DNA from: Shinisaurus crocodilurus | Lineage: Eukaryota; Chordata; Lepidosauria; Squamata; Shinisauridae | Length of the DNA: 64,000 nucleotides | Direction: 5' to 3' | NCBI GenBank assembly: GCA_021292165.1 | Contig: CM037877.1 | Span: 81,995,691-82,059,690 of the forward strand | Shown: positions 38,654-52,100 of the stretch, piece after piece | Layout: each line of letters opens with the position of its first letter | Position numbering within the stretch: position 1 is the first letter of the stretch | The notes under the pieces: model-generated | Databases searched by the model: none | What the model was told of the DNA's origin: nothing | Seen by the model: the letters and a program-made list of their open reading frames with translations, nothing else | Position numbers and translations under genes: made by a program

Positions 38654-39878
38654 GAAGTGGAAAAGACAAGTAAGTAGCTGGCCTGGGCCAAGATATTGTG
38701 CATTAAGAAAACATCAAGATGATGTCCTGCACAGTTTGCAAAACTTCTGTGAAGTAGTATTTTAATTTAGGCCAGTACATTCCAAATTGTGTGCTACACA
38801 ATTGACGTAACTGAAGCCTTCCTGCAATTCAAAAAACTTTTCCCTGTGCTGCACATGTACATGACTTGCTGCTCCGAGGCCTGGTGTCAACACCCAGCAT
38901 CCTTGGGAAGCTGCCAAGGCCGCAACACCTTGGCAGGGTCCGCCAGTGCTGCTATCTGTTCTAGGACTGTCCCCCTTTTTGTGCCCACCCATTCCCCGGT
39001 TCAAGCTGGTGTACTGGCAGCAGTAGATGGCTATTAGCTGCCCACCATTTCAGATTTCCCACAGTGCCCCAAAGTGATGCTACATCAGGTCATTGTGGGT
39101 AATTAAAAGCACTTGCAGCTCGCAACTGCCTACCACTACTAAACCTGCCAGAGGGGGCCCAATTAAGTTTGTTTGGATGCTGATGTCAGGGGTTTCACCA
39201 AAGAGCACTCTGGCAAGGGTTCTCTCAAACTTGGAGCTAGTCTTGGGCCTTGCCCTACTCCCAGCAGAGGCAGGTCTGTCTTGTCCCTGAATGATGCAAT
39301 CACAGTTGATGCAATCACTCCTAATGGCAAGTCTCCGCAGAATTGAAATAACTCTTGCAGACGCACAGAGGGTGAGCTCCTCTGGGCATTTAATTTTCCC
39401 TCTTGCAAAGTAGTCTTTGGGGCTATAGGTGACGTATGCATCCAGTTGTGAGGAACTTTGGAAACTAACTTCATTACAGAAACACTGGTCTAGGCCTACG
39501 GTGTGCATTTTGCAGAACTATACTTGGAAAATTATATTGGCACATATTTGACTGACATGAAGGTATAGCAAAAGTTGCAATTCTAAGCATATCTACTCTA
39601 AAGTAAATACCATTAAATTAAATGGGATTTACTTCAGGGAAATGTGCATACCTGTTTTTCTAAAAAGTACTGGAAGCCCTTGTAAAACAAAATGTATAGT
39701 ATTGAGGATACTACCTATTGGTGTTTCAGTAGTTCATCAAAGAATTAACTTAATCTTACTGTGTAACATTTTGAATTTCTGCCGAACAGGATGCAAGAAT
39801 AAAATTGGAAATGGATGGGTGGGTATTAAGAAGCTGCAGCTGTGTTTGAACTAATGTGTGTGGTTCTTTCTTCCCCAG

Positions 39879-40545
39879 GTGAGCAAGGCACTATTATGCA
39901 TGTATGAATCTGTACTCCTCAATGACTACAATAACTAACTTCATTAAATACTGATATTATATATATGTTGTGGCTAAAAAGGATGCTTTAAGAAGCTAAC
40001 TGAAAACCTCCTAAAGCGGCACTGACCAGAGGGAGTTCCATGGCATTCCTGTGGATGTGTTTTCCAGTTGGAGTTGCTAGCTACTTGCTCCCAGAAGATC
40101 AACTAGTGCATATTCATCCCAGTGCCTTAAAGCTCTCAGGTTCTGGACAGAAGAGAATTCTTACATCCCCTCCTTTCTCACATAGCTGCCAAGTGTCTCA
40201 ACTGTTTTTGCTTCTCACTTCATCCAACACTGGCATATTCACTGTCCTTTTCTCTCTACATATTAAAAAGGGGGCTGCAAGCTTCCTCCACTGCTGTGTG
40301 GGAGGGGGGAACCATCTGGTTTTTTTCAGTCTGCTCCCCCAGCAATGCTGCCAGACGGATGCATCCTGCAATACATATGCTAATCTAGTGGTGAAAGGCA
40401 TAGCAAGCAGAACCCACTTGGGTGGTTCATCAAGCTACTCTTGCAAGGTTGGAAATTTTAAAATATTCCACGTATCTAAACACTGGCAACAAGGGAAAGA
40501 TGGATTTTAAAAATACTGCTTAATAAAGATAAATCAATTTTGAAT
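39879..40545 (+). other. NMRK1: Proposed NMRK1 terminal exon / 3' UTR
   Basis: A strong acceptor (TTCTTTCTTCCCCAG, ending 39878) begins this segment and AATAAA occurs at 40522-40527. If exon 7 splices here, the frame that was open before the TAG would end at a TGA about ten codons in. That gives a C-terminus close to the human length. Inference from splice sites and length only. Confidence 0.5.
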
Positions 40546-42640
40546 TAGTGTTGAGTCCTTTCCTATAAACTTCTTGATTTTATTAAATAGGGAAAATGAT
40601 TATAGTGGAATGTTGCAAGCCCTGTGTTACACCTTCAGCTGAGCTAATCAGATGAATAGAGTAGATATTCTTATGTGAAGAGAACTGCCAACCGGTCCTT
40701 TTCTCAAGGCCAGAGATCAAAGGTGCAAAACTGCCAGCCTTAGCTCTGCCGTCTTGACACTGATTCTCTCAGGGCCTTGCCCTTGTCTATACACTGGATT
40801 TAGCACTGAACCACAGAGAAACCACACACCCCGGGGGAAGAGGGAGAAAGGTGGGGAGACACTTTGGTACATACAAGTAGAGCTATAAAACAACAAAAGC
40901 TAGTTCTTTACTATATAAATACCCAGGCACTCCCTTTACCTGGGGGTTGGTCTTCTTTAGAGCTTGCCTCAGCCAAAAGCCCTACTCCGGCAAAAGCGTG
41001 CAGACAACAACGAAACCCAAAAGCCACAGCAGCAGTATAGATTCTTCCCCCCACCCCTCCTTTCAGTAGCCCAGGTGTCTTTAGCCAATCAGGATGAACT
41101 TCATCTGGGCCAGGTAGGGGAGGGGTGGCTCTTTGCCCTATTTGCATGCAAATAGCTGTGGCACTGGCCATCAAAGTCATGGGAGACTGCGCCGCCCTGT
41201 CAGGAACCATCAGATAAATTATGTACATTTTGCATTTCCCAGCCCCCAGCTGGGATTATACTTGTTTACATGTGAGGAGGTGTGTGTGGTGCAGGAAACT
41301 CTGACACTTTTTCTCCACATCTTACTACTGAAAAGCTACAGTATTTTACACTGCACCATAATAGATTAGAGGAAGATCTTCTGAACAGGACTGCCTGAGT
41401 TCATCTCAGCTTATAGCCTGTTCTCTTTCTGAAACTACCATAGTCTGGAGAAAAGTCTTTAGTCAAGGACATTATAAAAAGGAGGATACGCAGAAAGTTT
41501 TCTTTTTAATCTCTTGGTATTTTGTATAGGGTAGTCACCACTTATAGCAGAATACAGTACTGTTGCAGTTATAATATAGTTAGTTCCCCTACTGCCGCCT
41601 CCCCCACAAATATATGTAGCAGTATAACAGTACTGGCACTATGAGATTTGGATATTTAAATATTAAGGTTTGCTGTAGCTCAATGAGGACACAAAATGTA
41701 TAACCAGCTGCCTCACCTTGATGAGAAAAAAATGCACCATATTAGAGATTACTTGTCCCCGTGCCCAATAATGATTTTGAAATTAATCTACAACCCAGGC
41801 ATTTCTGTGTTTTTTTGCTCTTGGAAATCAGAGTCCCAGCTGTTTTTATTTCATAGATTTAGAAATTGGCTAAGGGTAGAGGTGTGATTGAAATACAGAC
41901 ATGAGTCCCTAGGTTATACTTGTGCAAGAGCTGTTGTACACCCATTGTGTGCTACAGGCCCATCATGAAGCACAAGCCCTAAAAAGCACACCCACACTGT
42001 TCCCATTTCCTGTGTTCTCTCAGTGTATGTCCATGTGCCCTAACAGTGCTGTTGAAGGCAGACCTGGCACATTATTTTCAGCCCTTGGCACCTTTCCCCT
42101 TGTTCATGTCTTTGATATGGAACTGGTGCGTGTCCAAGTCCTTCATAAAAGATCAGAGGAAGCATGCAATGTCTATACTCTGGTTGCTTGTGCATAGGGT
42201 GAACCTTGCCCAGATGCTTAGGGACCTTCTTCTGAAGCCAGGGCCAAGGTATTTCTGTGCATCCTCTGCTTTTTGCCTTATTGGACCAATCCATCTAATC
42301 CTCTATGGCTTTATAAACATCATGCCAGATGTCTCACCACGCCTATGTGCTGTGTGTGCAGGTTATTTGGGAAGGAAAGGCAGACCACAAAGGAGAAGTA
42401 GCCTTTTCCGTGGAAGTATTCATGGCGTTAAAGCCGCTGTGTTCAATGGGGCCACAACTGATTGATACACACTGCAGTCCAATGCACGTTTTGTTCAATA
42501 GGACTACAATCCTACTGTGCAGTGGCAAGGCCAGATTAAGGCCATGATGGCCCCTGAACTGGCAGCCTCTATGCCGCCCTCTCCTTCCCCACAACTCTGA
42601 ACTCTCACACATGCGCAAATACATTGTATGTAGCACCCAG
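40546..42640 (+). other. Intergenic DNA between NMRK1 and CARNMT1
   Basis: About 2.1 kb from the putative NMRK1 poly(A) site to the CARNMT1 CpG island. No gene or clear repeat was recognised. A partial AATCCTA-type MITE arm lies near 42470-42520. Confidence 0.5.
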
Positions 42641-42659
42641 GCCTCTGGTCACAAGACCA

Positions 42660-42944
42660 CAAACCTCTCTTTACTCCGTCTTCTCTCGAGAACGCCAGTT
42701 CGCGAAGGAAGCTTTAGTACGCGCTACGCTTGCGCAACTTCGCGTCCTCTTCCCCCGTATTGTGCGCTTGCGCGCTTGCAACATTGACAGGGGGTGCGCG
42801 TGCGCGTCGGGGTGGTGACGGCATCGTCGCGTTCCACTAAAGGTGTTGAGTTGTCGCTTCTCGATGAAGCCAGAAGCGCGCCAGCGAGCCAGGAAGCGGA
42901 CGCGAGGAGCGACCGCCTCTCGGCATTGGAGGAAAGGGAGTGGG
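42660..42944 (+). promoter_or_regulatory. CARNMT1 CpG-island promoter
   Basis: CpG-dense DNA with alternating GCGC/TGCG blocks, notably TGCGCTTGCGCGC at 42763-42775 and TGCGCGTGCGCG at 42795-42806. These are close to the NRF1 consensus. No TATA box. It leads directly into the first exon of CARNMT1. Confidence 0.7.
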
Positions 42945-43198
42945 ATGTCGGTTACAGCCGCGTGCCCTTTGCCGCCGGTGAAGGCGATACGCCGAGGTAA
43001 CCGGCAAAGTGCCGAAGGCGGGGACGACAAGCAGGAGCCGCTGTGGGATGGGGAAGTGACGTTGGGCAGCGAGCGGTGCAGGCGGGAACCGCAGCCGCTG
43101 CAACAGCTAGTGTCGATGGCGGATGGAAAGGAGCAGGACGAGGAGAAGCTGGAGCGGGAGCACTTCCGGAGAATTATCAACGCCTTCCGTTACTATGG
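42945..43198 (+). CDS. CARNMT1: CARNMT1 exon 1 (coding part)
   Basis: Variable Arg/Gly/Glu-rich N-terminus, then the conserved [17 protein letters not shown]. The donor GTAACC follows. The Met upstream at 42864 and one at residue 58 are alternative starts. Confidence 0.88.
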
Positions 43199-46100
43199 GT
43201 AACCGACACCCCCCTCCCAAGTTACGTTGATAGCCCTCAACCCCATAACTGCGAGGGGGTGCAGGAATCCCAAGTACAATTCTGGTTCCCTGACTTACAG
43301 ACCGGTACTATCATGAATAGCTCCTCAAAAGTAACTTCCACTGAATTCAGTGGGATTTACTCCCAAGTAAGCACGCGCTGGATTGTAGCCTTAGAGCATA
43401 TCTGCACTAGAGGCTAAGGCTGCAGTCCTATACATCCCTGGGTATAAGTCCCATAGAATGCCATGCGAGTTACTTCTGAGTAGGCATGCTGATAGGATTG
43501 TGCTGGTAAACGGGCTTAATCAACAGTGTTCTTCCAAAGGAGCCATGGGAATTGTAGTTCAGGGTCGAGGATCTAGTAACAGAATTCTCAGCAACTTCTC
43601 CAAACTACAATTTCCAGGATTCTTTGAGGCAAGTCATGACAGTTAAACTCGTATAAAGCAGATACAAGTTTGTAGGGTAGACAATGTAATGCTTTTAGCT
43701 GTCCACTATTGGTGAGGAGAGACAAGGTGGCAATTGCTTTTGAGTCTAATGTATATATATATGATACTTCTTTTATCTTGTATATTAAAAAATGATCATA
43801 GTGAGTTACTTAACAACAGTAGCAAAGCCTTCAGTTTAATAGAATAGCTTAGGCACACACTAATTGATGGCCTTGTAGGCCCCTTCCAACTCTACTTTTC
43901 TATGATTCTATGATTCTACTTTTCTTGTACTCCAAAATGAATGGAAACTTGAAGCTGGCACCTGTGCCATGTTAATGGGAAAGACTTTGTATAGTTTTGT
44001 TTATAAATTAGGTTCTGTTCACCCACACTTTGCCTTGCTATTTCAGTTCAACATTGGTGTGTGTGTGTGCGCACGCATGCACACACACATCCAGGTAAAA
44101 AATCCAGCTGTTTTCCCAAACACTTGTGACATATATATCTAAGACTGTGTCCGCCAGCAGAACAGACACCACTGGTGGAAAGTTTCCCCTGTGCACCCCT
44201 CAGATCTGCTCTGGAGGGCTGAGGGGACTATCAGGAGCAGATTTGGTAGCATGCAGGGGAGAGGAAAGAGAAGTCCCATTGTATGAGCAGAAATTGCTCA
44301 CACTACATTGGATATCTCCCATAATAAATAAATACAAGTAGCATTTTCTTTATCTTGCAGTTTAAAAGTTAGCACAAGTTAATAGTTATAAGAATGGATA
44401 AACAAAACTGCAATGACCCAGGCTACTAGTTATCTACAATATAAAAGTGAATGTTTGTCCGTATGTCCGTGCGAGGGTTTGCGTGCGTCGCATTGGCTCC
44501 TACCTGGTTGGATGGATCTGCCCCAAACTTGGCACGCATACTTCCCATCACCCAAGGACAAAGACTGGCGGGTTAAAATCTCCGAAAAACCCTTGCCGCG
44601 CCTGTACGGCCCAAAGTAGATGAGAGCCAATGGCGTCACTTGGAATGTTCGCAGGGGCCATTCAGGAGCAGTTATGCAAATAGCTCCACCGGCATATAGA
44701 ATGTTGGTATGCACTGCCACCACAGGGGCCCAATCAGAGGCAGGATATGCAAATCTCTCCTGTGTTCAAGCAGAATGTTCATATGAACTGCAGCCAGGGC
44801 CGGGGTGGGGGTGGGGGAATTTCAAACAAACAGTGCCTATAGGAAAATGATGACCCGGGCAACGCCATTGTGTAGTCCTGGGGGACGACGACAGGGATTT
44901 CATTGTTGTGTGGTCCCGGGGGGAGGGAGCAGGGAATTCATTGTTGTGTGGTCCTGGGGGGGAGGGAGCAGGGATTTCATTGTGTAATCCTGGGGGAGCT
45001 GGGATTCCAAACAGCGGACAGCTACCTTAAGGAATTTCGAACCAATAGTGCCTCTAGGAAAATGACGGGGGGGGGGGAGGAGCAGGGATTCTGCAGCCGG
45101 GGCCTACACGGGGGGAGCAGGGAATTCATTGTTGTGCGGTCCCGGAGGGGGGAGCAGGGAATTCATTGTTGTGTGTTCCGGGGGGGGGGAGTAGGGAATC
45201 CATTGTGTAGTCCTGGGGGGGGGGAGCAGGGATTTCATTGTGTGGTCCTGGGGGGGGAGCAGGGATTTGATTGCGTAGTCCCGGGGGGGGGGAAGCAGGG
45301 ATTTCATTGTGTAGTCCTGGGGGGGGAGCAGGGATTTCATTGTGTGGTCCTGGGGGGGAGCAGGGAATTCATTGTGTGATCCCGGGGGGGGGGGGAGCAG
45401 GGAATTCTTCATTGTGTAGTCCAGGGGGAGCTGGGATGTCATTGTGCAGTCCCGGGGGAGCTGGGGTGTCATTGTGTAATCCTGGGGGAGCTGGGATTCC
45501 AAACAGCAGACAGCTACTTTAAGGAATTTCAAACAAATAAAAAAAGTTAGTAGTGAATAAACACAACTGCAAATATTCCATGCTGCGAATGTAGACCAGG
45601 CGTCTGCATATTTATATATATTTACTGCATTTCTATACCACTGAATAGCTGAAGCTGTCTGGGTACTTTGCAAAATAAGGTTAAAACCATAAAATACATA
45701 TGGTACAACATAATGTAAAATCTAAAACAAACCAGCCACAGAATAAAACTGACAGCAGAGGACAACAGCAAGAATCTAAAAAAACTTTTTCCTTCTCCAT
45801 AGAGATTTCTGAATATGTGCTCTATTGCAAAGTCCACGAATATAACTACAGGTGAAGTTAGGCCATATATAATTATCCTTGCTTAAGCCTTCTTCTGAAA
45901 TACATCATGATCCAGTCAAAATCAAGCACATTTCATCCTATCAGTTTCAAAAAGAGTTAAGCATATAGTTAAATCTCCCACTGTAATCCATGGGACCTTA
46001 AACTGGCTGATTTTGGCTGGATTGTTACCATATATTTTCTTGTCCTAAGTTATTGCCATGTATTGGCCTTCATTACATTGTGGGATGTAATTATGTGTCT

Positions 46101-49100
46101 TCTGCTAATAACCTTATAAATGTATGATTTAGAAACTGGCTCAGTGTGGGAATTCTCAGTAGATATATAAGTGATAGCAGAGAACATCAGTTTTATTTTA
46201 TGTTTATGTTAGTTTCTGATATTCATGTTACCTTTTTTTCATTTCTAGAATCAATATGCATGAAAGAGTGAATCGTGCAGAAAGACAGTTTAGATCCCTT
46301 CCGGTCAGTCAACAGAAATTGCTTCCTCAGTTCCTTCCTCATCTTGACAAGATTCGGAAATGTATTGACCACAATCAAGGAATCTTGCAGTCAATAGTGA
46401 ATGATTGCACACACATGTTTGAAAATAAAGAATATGGTGATGACGTATGTTTAAATTGTATTTTGAAAGCTACTATGTATGTGCTGCTACTATGTATGTG
46501 CTGCTTCTATAGATGTAAAATTTCCAGGAATTTTGATGCCATGGGGAAAAAAACCATTTCCCCTTTTCTTCCCTAGGAAAAAAGTTTTGGGGGAAATATA
46601 CAGTACTTGCCTTTTTAGCACTCTTTACAGCTCTAAAGTCACTTTTGGTGCAACTCTTGGCCGCTAGATGCTGTCTAGACAGCCACAGGAAAATTTGGAG
46701 TCTCAGCTCCTACCTCGGAAAAGTGCTTCAAGGTCGGAGCTGGGACTCTGAATTTGGAGCACCCGCCCTCGCAGCCAGCATGGTTCTTTCCGCACTAGCT
46801 GCAGCTTCAAAATTGCTAGGCTGACCTCGCAGCCGGTGCTGGGTGGGCATTTTGGGGAGAGGGGAGGAGGAAGGCACTGCCATGCTATGAGGAATCTTGG
46901 CGGTGCCTCACCCTCCTCGCAATCCAGGGGAAAACCTTTAGATGGCTGAAATTGGCCATCTAAGTGTTCTGGAGGGCACGAAAAGTGCAGAGGCAATACT
47001 TGCCTCTGCGTTCCTCAGGCCCTCCATAGGATGCCCATAATCCTCCCAAGTTTGGAGGGTTATGGGCAGCCACATTGGATCACACTGTTACTTTAGGAAC
47101 ATAAAATATATTATGTATAGCTTGGCTTGCTCATAAAATTATTAAAATTAAAAGCATATAAAAGTAAATTCAGTACTTTTTAATTATTGTCTGAATAAAG
47201 TATACTTTTAAATTTAATGTACCAAACATTATGAGCAAACCAAAAATTCATACATGTTCTGTCACATGTAGTGTAAGAGGCAGGATGATGTACAGTGTTG
47301 CTCTCACGTGGGTTTTAGAACTACTGTACATCGACTGCTACAGCATCTAGCCAGAACAAGCTCAGAAACATAGAACTCTACAGAACAACACCCAAACTGT
47401 CAAAAATGCACATTTTCTTCACATTATGATACAGTAACTAAACACATGTTGAGAAACTGACCATGACTTGGAATACATCTAAATGTCTGTCGGTAAAAGA
47501 TAAATTAGATGAATAATTTTAATAAGGAATGGGAGAAACAACTACATTGGGAATCTTACAGAGAGCATTAAAAAAAATTCCCCCCTCATGGCTTCAAAAT
47601 GTCCAGAACATTTACATCTCTAGTCTTCCTATTAGAAAGGTTAATTAGGACAACATTCTATTATGTAGTTTTTAGAAATTATTTGGGGGAAGTAAAGGCT
47701 GTGTAGCAATATACAAACACCTTGTCTTAAACATTTAGTCTCAAGGTACCATCAAACTCTTCTTTTAGAGATGTGTAGATTTGCTCTTACATTTAGGAGC
47801 ACTTGTGCTATGTTAAGAACATTCTTTTTAGTTGTGTTTTTTTCCTTGTAAACCTTGAAGGAGGGACTGGGAATGATGAAAGCTCCTTTTTCTTTGATTT
47901 CACAGTCTAGGCAGCCCCAGTGGAAGCGTCTCCAATGGTGATTCCTTCTATCTTGTCAGTGGCATGGAGGGACCTACCAAAATGAGAGACTATATAGTCT
48001 CCATACTAACTTAGCCTTCCACAAAAATTACCAGCCCATAAAGTAGTTTTCACTAGCCAACCTACCTATATTTAACATCTGTTGTGTAGTACATTGACAT
48101 TTTAAATAGTAAAAACTAAATCTTCCTCTGTTTGCTTAGTCTCTTATTCTTACTTGCCACAAGTGACTAAATGAGCTATTTACAACCTTTAGTTTATGTT
48201 GACATCTTTCATATTTTTTAATGAATGCCCTAAGTATAATAGAGAACGGTATATCAAGGGTTGATTTAGACAATCCAATTGCATTTAGGACTCAATTATT
48301 GACCTTGAGCTCTTGTCTGAAAATACTTGTCAACTAACCACTCAGTAATATGGCTATTTATTATGGTCAACACTTGTTGTTTTTTCAATTTCTGAATTGA
48401 TACTGTGGCTAACTTTTTTTTTTTACACTTTTATCAGGGAAATGGAAAGATTACACCAGCTTCAACTTTTGACATGGATAAATTAAAATCCACTTTGAAA
48501 CAATTTGTAAGAGATTGGAGTGAAACTGGGAAACCTGAGAGAGATTCCTGCTATCAGCCAATCATTAATGAAATTGTAAAGAACTTTCCAAAAGACAGAT
48601 GGTAAATAAACTTTTAAGATTTATTTGAAGAGAAGGGATGAAAACAAAACAAGGATTTTTAGACAGAAACAAGTAAAATACTATTAGAATTAATATCTGA
48701 AAACTCATTTGTTAATTGCGTAAGGAGAAATTATCATATTTGGTATACCTTTTTAATATAATTGAGATTATTGGTCCAACCACTCAGAGCAAGGGTCTAC
48801 ATTTATGGTTGCAGGAACAATAATTCACTTAGGTTTGACAGGATAACACCTTGGATTAGCAAGTATAATCTTCATGTATACTAATTATATTTAATCATGC
48901 AGAATAATATGTTGAGATGTAAAAATCTGATTTGACTATATCTTGACTTAGAGTTCTTGTAGAACCAGAGCTGAAAGGGAATAAAAGGCTCTCTAGTCCA
49001 ACTCTCTGTTGTGAGGACAAATAACTACAGTGTACCACAAGTGGAGAGAAGATAAGCTATTGGAAGATCGTTATAGAGACAGTCTCCAAATGAATCATTC

Positions 49101-52100
49101 AGGAGATCAAGCCACACATTGGAGGAGAGATGGAAAGATATCCTTAATGCAAAATCATAAAAGAATGAACAAGATGCTGTAATTCACATGGTGCTTATTA
49201 TTTTTTTCTCTTTATATCCATAATGTGAGCATGCATGGCGGTCTCGATCCATTGTGTGCCTCTTCTAATGTGTCACTTGACCCTGCCAACAAAATTCTAA
49301 CTGTAACTATGGTGGGCTAGTCTGAAATAACCAGTTTTCTTTAATCCCACTTTTAATTTAGCTTGTAGTCAGTGCTACTGCATTACTTAGCCAACAGAGA
49401 GAGTTTTAAAGAAGATAAAGGCTCAACAGCTCATTCATTCAAAATATAACATGAATACCCTTCCCTTGTTAGATTCAAGGCATTCAAGAATGTCTTCAAT
49501 TATAGAAAAACCTACGGTAAGTTTTTATACATTTAAATAAAAAGGTTTGGTTTAAAAAAATAATCTCTCCCCCGCCCCCCAGCGTAGTGAAAAAGACAAT
49601 CTTTCTATGTCTTTGGTAGTTTTAAGTTGTACAAAAATGCTTACAGTTGAGGATTAGCACTGGAAGTTTTCCGTGTTTCTACAATAAAACTTTTTTTTAC
49701 TAGCTAGCACTATATGCATATATCTGCAATGCTAGTTCCACTCTTTTTATGGGTTCACTGAAATTTTCCTTTTCTGGGCTACACAAATGTGCTACCATTC
49801 AAACTATTTGTAGACAAGAACTTACTTATATTGTAGTGATAAGTAAGCTGGATTCAAAGTGGAGAGAAGTTTGATGCTTCTTTTTTAAAGCCTTAAGTTG
49901 CAAGTTGAAATTAGACACCGTGATATAGGAGTTTTATAATACAATCCAGTGTCTGTTTACTTAGAAGTAAGTCACACTGTTTTCAGTGGGCCTTACTCCC
50001 TAGTAAGTGGGTGTAGGATTGCAGTCTTAAAACACATTTTGAATTGTAATTGCAAGTGGAAATGGTTAGTTGCATGCTTGCCAAAATTAATAAATAAGCA
50101 AAGTAATTGTATAAAAAGTGTTTGGATGGTTTTCATGAATTGAAACTGCTATAACCTTTTGAATGGGTAGAACATTCATTGCCATAAACCTTTTCCTTTC
50201 CAGCTTAAATTGGAAGCCATTTTTGTTTTCTAGAAGAAAATAAATTGTTCATAAATGAACTGTTCCTGGAGGTTGGGAAATCATCTAGAACAGTATGGGA
50301 TATGGTACAGAGGGCTGCAGTGGAGAAATGGCAAAAATTGGATGCTCTGTAATTCATGAGCATAAGTTGTTTTCAGTAGTGCATAGCCAGCACTAGATAT
50401 AAGCCATATTTAATCATTCTGAAGCAGGGTTATATGTGTCTTAAAGTATTTGACCAGCCTAAACAAATGTTATTTTTTTAAAAAATAAAAGGTTGCCTCA
50501 ATTGGGCTGTCTCCTTCCTATTTGCTATCCTTGTCCTGGGAGAAAGCTAAATTTCTAGTCAAGCAGAGACTGACTGACATCAATTTTCAAGAGCTCCATG
50601 CAGCGGCCCAGGGCCTTTATCCTAAAAATGGGATGCTCTATTTAGAGTGGTTATCTATCCCTAAATACAGGAGAGCATTCTCCTTAGCCCGATTTAATGT
50701 TCTACCCTCCCAAACTTTTGGATGGCAGATACAGTAAAATCCCAGTGAAAAATAGATGCTGCCCCTGCAACAACAAGGAGGTGGAATCTCTTGTGCATGT
50801 TCTATTTAATTGTAGTTTCTATCGAGGGGCTAGAGAGACTCTAATACATCCAATCACACAAACTTTCCCTGGATGATCTTTAGAGTCTCTTTTGACCATT
50901 TTGCTTGATGGCTCAAATAGTTTAATCACTAAGGAAGTTGCAAAATTCTTGAATGTTGCTATTCTGACTAGGGCTTCTATGCTTGCCTGATTCTGTTTTA
51001 CTGTATGTTTTTATTCTGAGTGTACAACTGAGAGCTGGTATATCTTGTTTGTATTGTATATATATATTGGTGTGGTCAGTAGACCGTAAATAAACATTAT
51101 TATTAAAATAAATTGTTCATAATGAACTGTTCCTGGAGGTTGGGAAATCATCCAGAACAGTATGGGATATGGTACAGAGGGCTGCAGTGAAGGAATGGCA
51201 AAAATTGGATGCTCTGTAATTCACGAGCATAAGTTGTTTTCAGTAGTGCATAGCCAGCACTAGATATAAGCCATATTTAATCATTCTGAAGCAGGGTTAT
51301 ATGCGTCTTAAAGTATTTGACCAGCCTAAACAAGTGTTATTTTTAAAAATAAATACTGGATTGTTGAAAAGTGTTCCAATTTAAAAAGTTATTTCACTTA
51401 TAATTTTGAAACATGTTATGGTCACAAAGGCCAGTTGGTTGAGAAATTTCTTGGTGGTATTTGTTTTTACAAGCATATTATGATGGGGGGGGAGTAGTCT
51501 CTGAGCAACCCAACTTGTTGGGTTTGTGAGAACCGTGGACAGTATTTGTAGTTACACACAAAAAACTGAAATAACTACCTTCTCTATTTTTTTGGGGTTC
51601 CATTGTTTTAATTAATTGATATGACTTACTACATTTGTTTCATTGTGTGCAATTTTCAGTGCATTCAAAATAATGGGTTGAGGTTGCACAAGTCCATTAT
51701 TCCAACTAAGGGAAATCTTATAGTTGAACATTACTGTTAACATTTAAACAGACGTGTGAAATGTTGAAAAACGTGCATTGCTTAAGTCTTAACACTGTAT
51801 GTTTGAAAAAATACACGCCAGAATTTCAGGTTTGTTTAGTAATATGCTTGCTTATTTATTTATTTATTTGACACATTTTTATGCCGCTCCTCAGCCAAAA
51901 AGGCTCCCAGAATGGCTTAGATATAATCAATTAACAAGACCGTCCCTGCCCGCAGGCTTACAATCTAAAAAGACATGACACACAAGGAAAAAAGGAATGG
52001 GAAGGGAAGAAGGGGGGAAATTAATTACCGGTAATACTTCGGGCAGGGATGCTTGAATGGCCCTGCACTCCCTCTTAACTCCCTCTGTACAGCCCACTGG

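Larger units (their letters stand above)
43199..46248 (+). other. CARNMT1 intron 1 and its repeats
   Basis: Holds MITE arms with AATCCTATG-type ends (43300-43395 and 43410-43505), a SINE/CR1 tail (43864-43919), a short TG/AC stretch (44056-44090), the Helitron-like block (44436-44870), the G-rich minisatellite (44861-45500) and an old minus-strand LINE-type piece (about 45610-45800). Confidence 0.6.

Noticed and set aside
44903..45379. A long plus-strand frame rich in Gly and Cys
   Set aside because: It is a translation of the minisatellite units, not a protein gene.
44861..45500. A CRISPR array
   Set aside because: The units are head-to-tail G-rich minisatellite copies with no unique spacers, in a vertebrate intron.
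45104..45673. A 189-codon minus-strand frame with repeated PPPG/DYTMKS-type units
   Set aside because: Antisense translation of the same minisatellite.
50237..51353. An LTR retrotransposon
   Set aside because: The repeats lack TG...CA ends and the interior is the 3' end of a non-LTR LINE.
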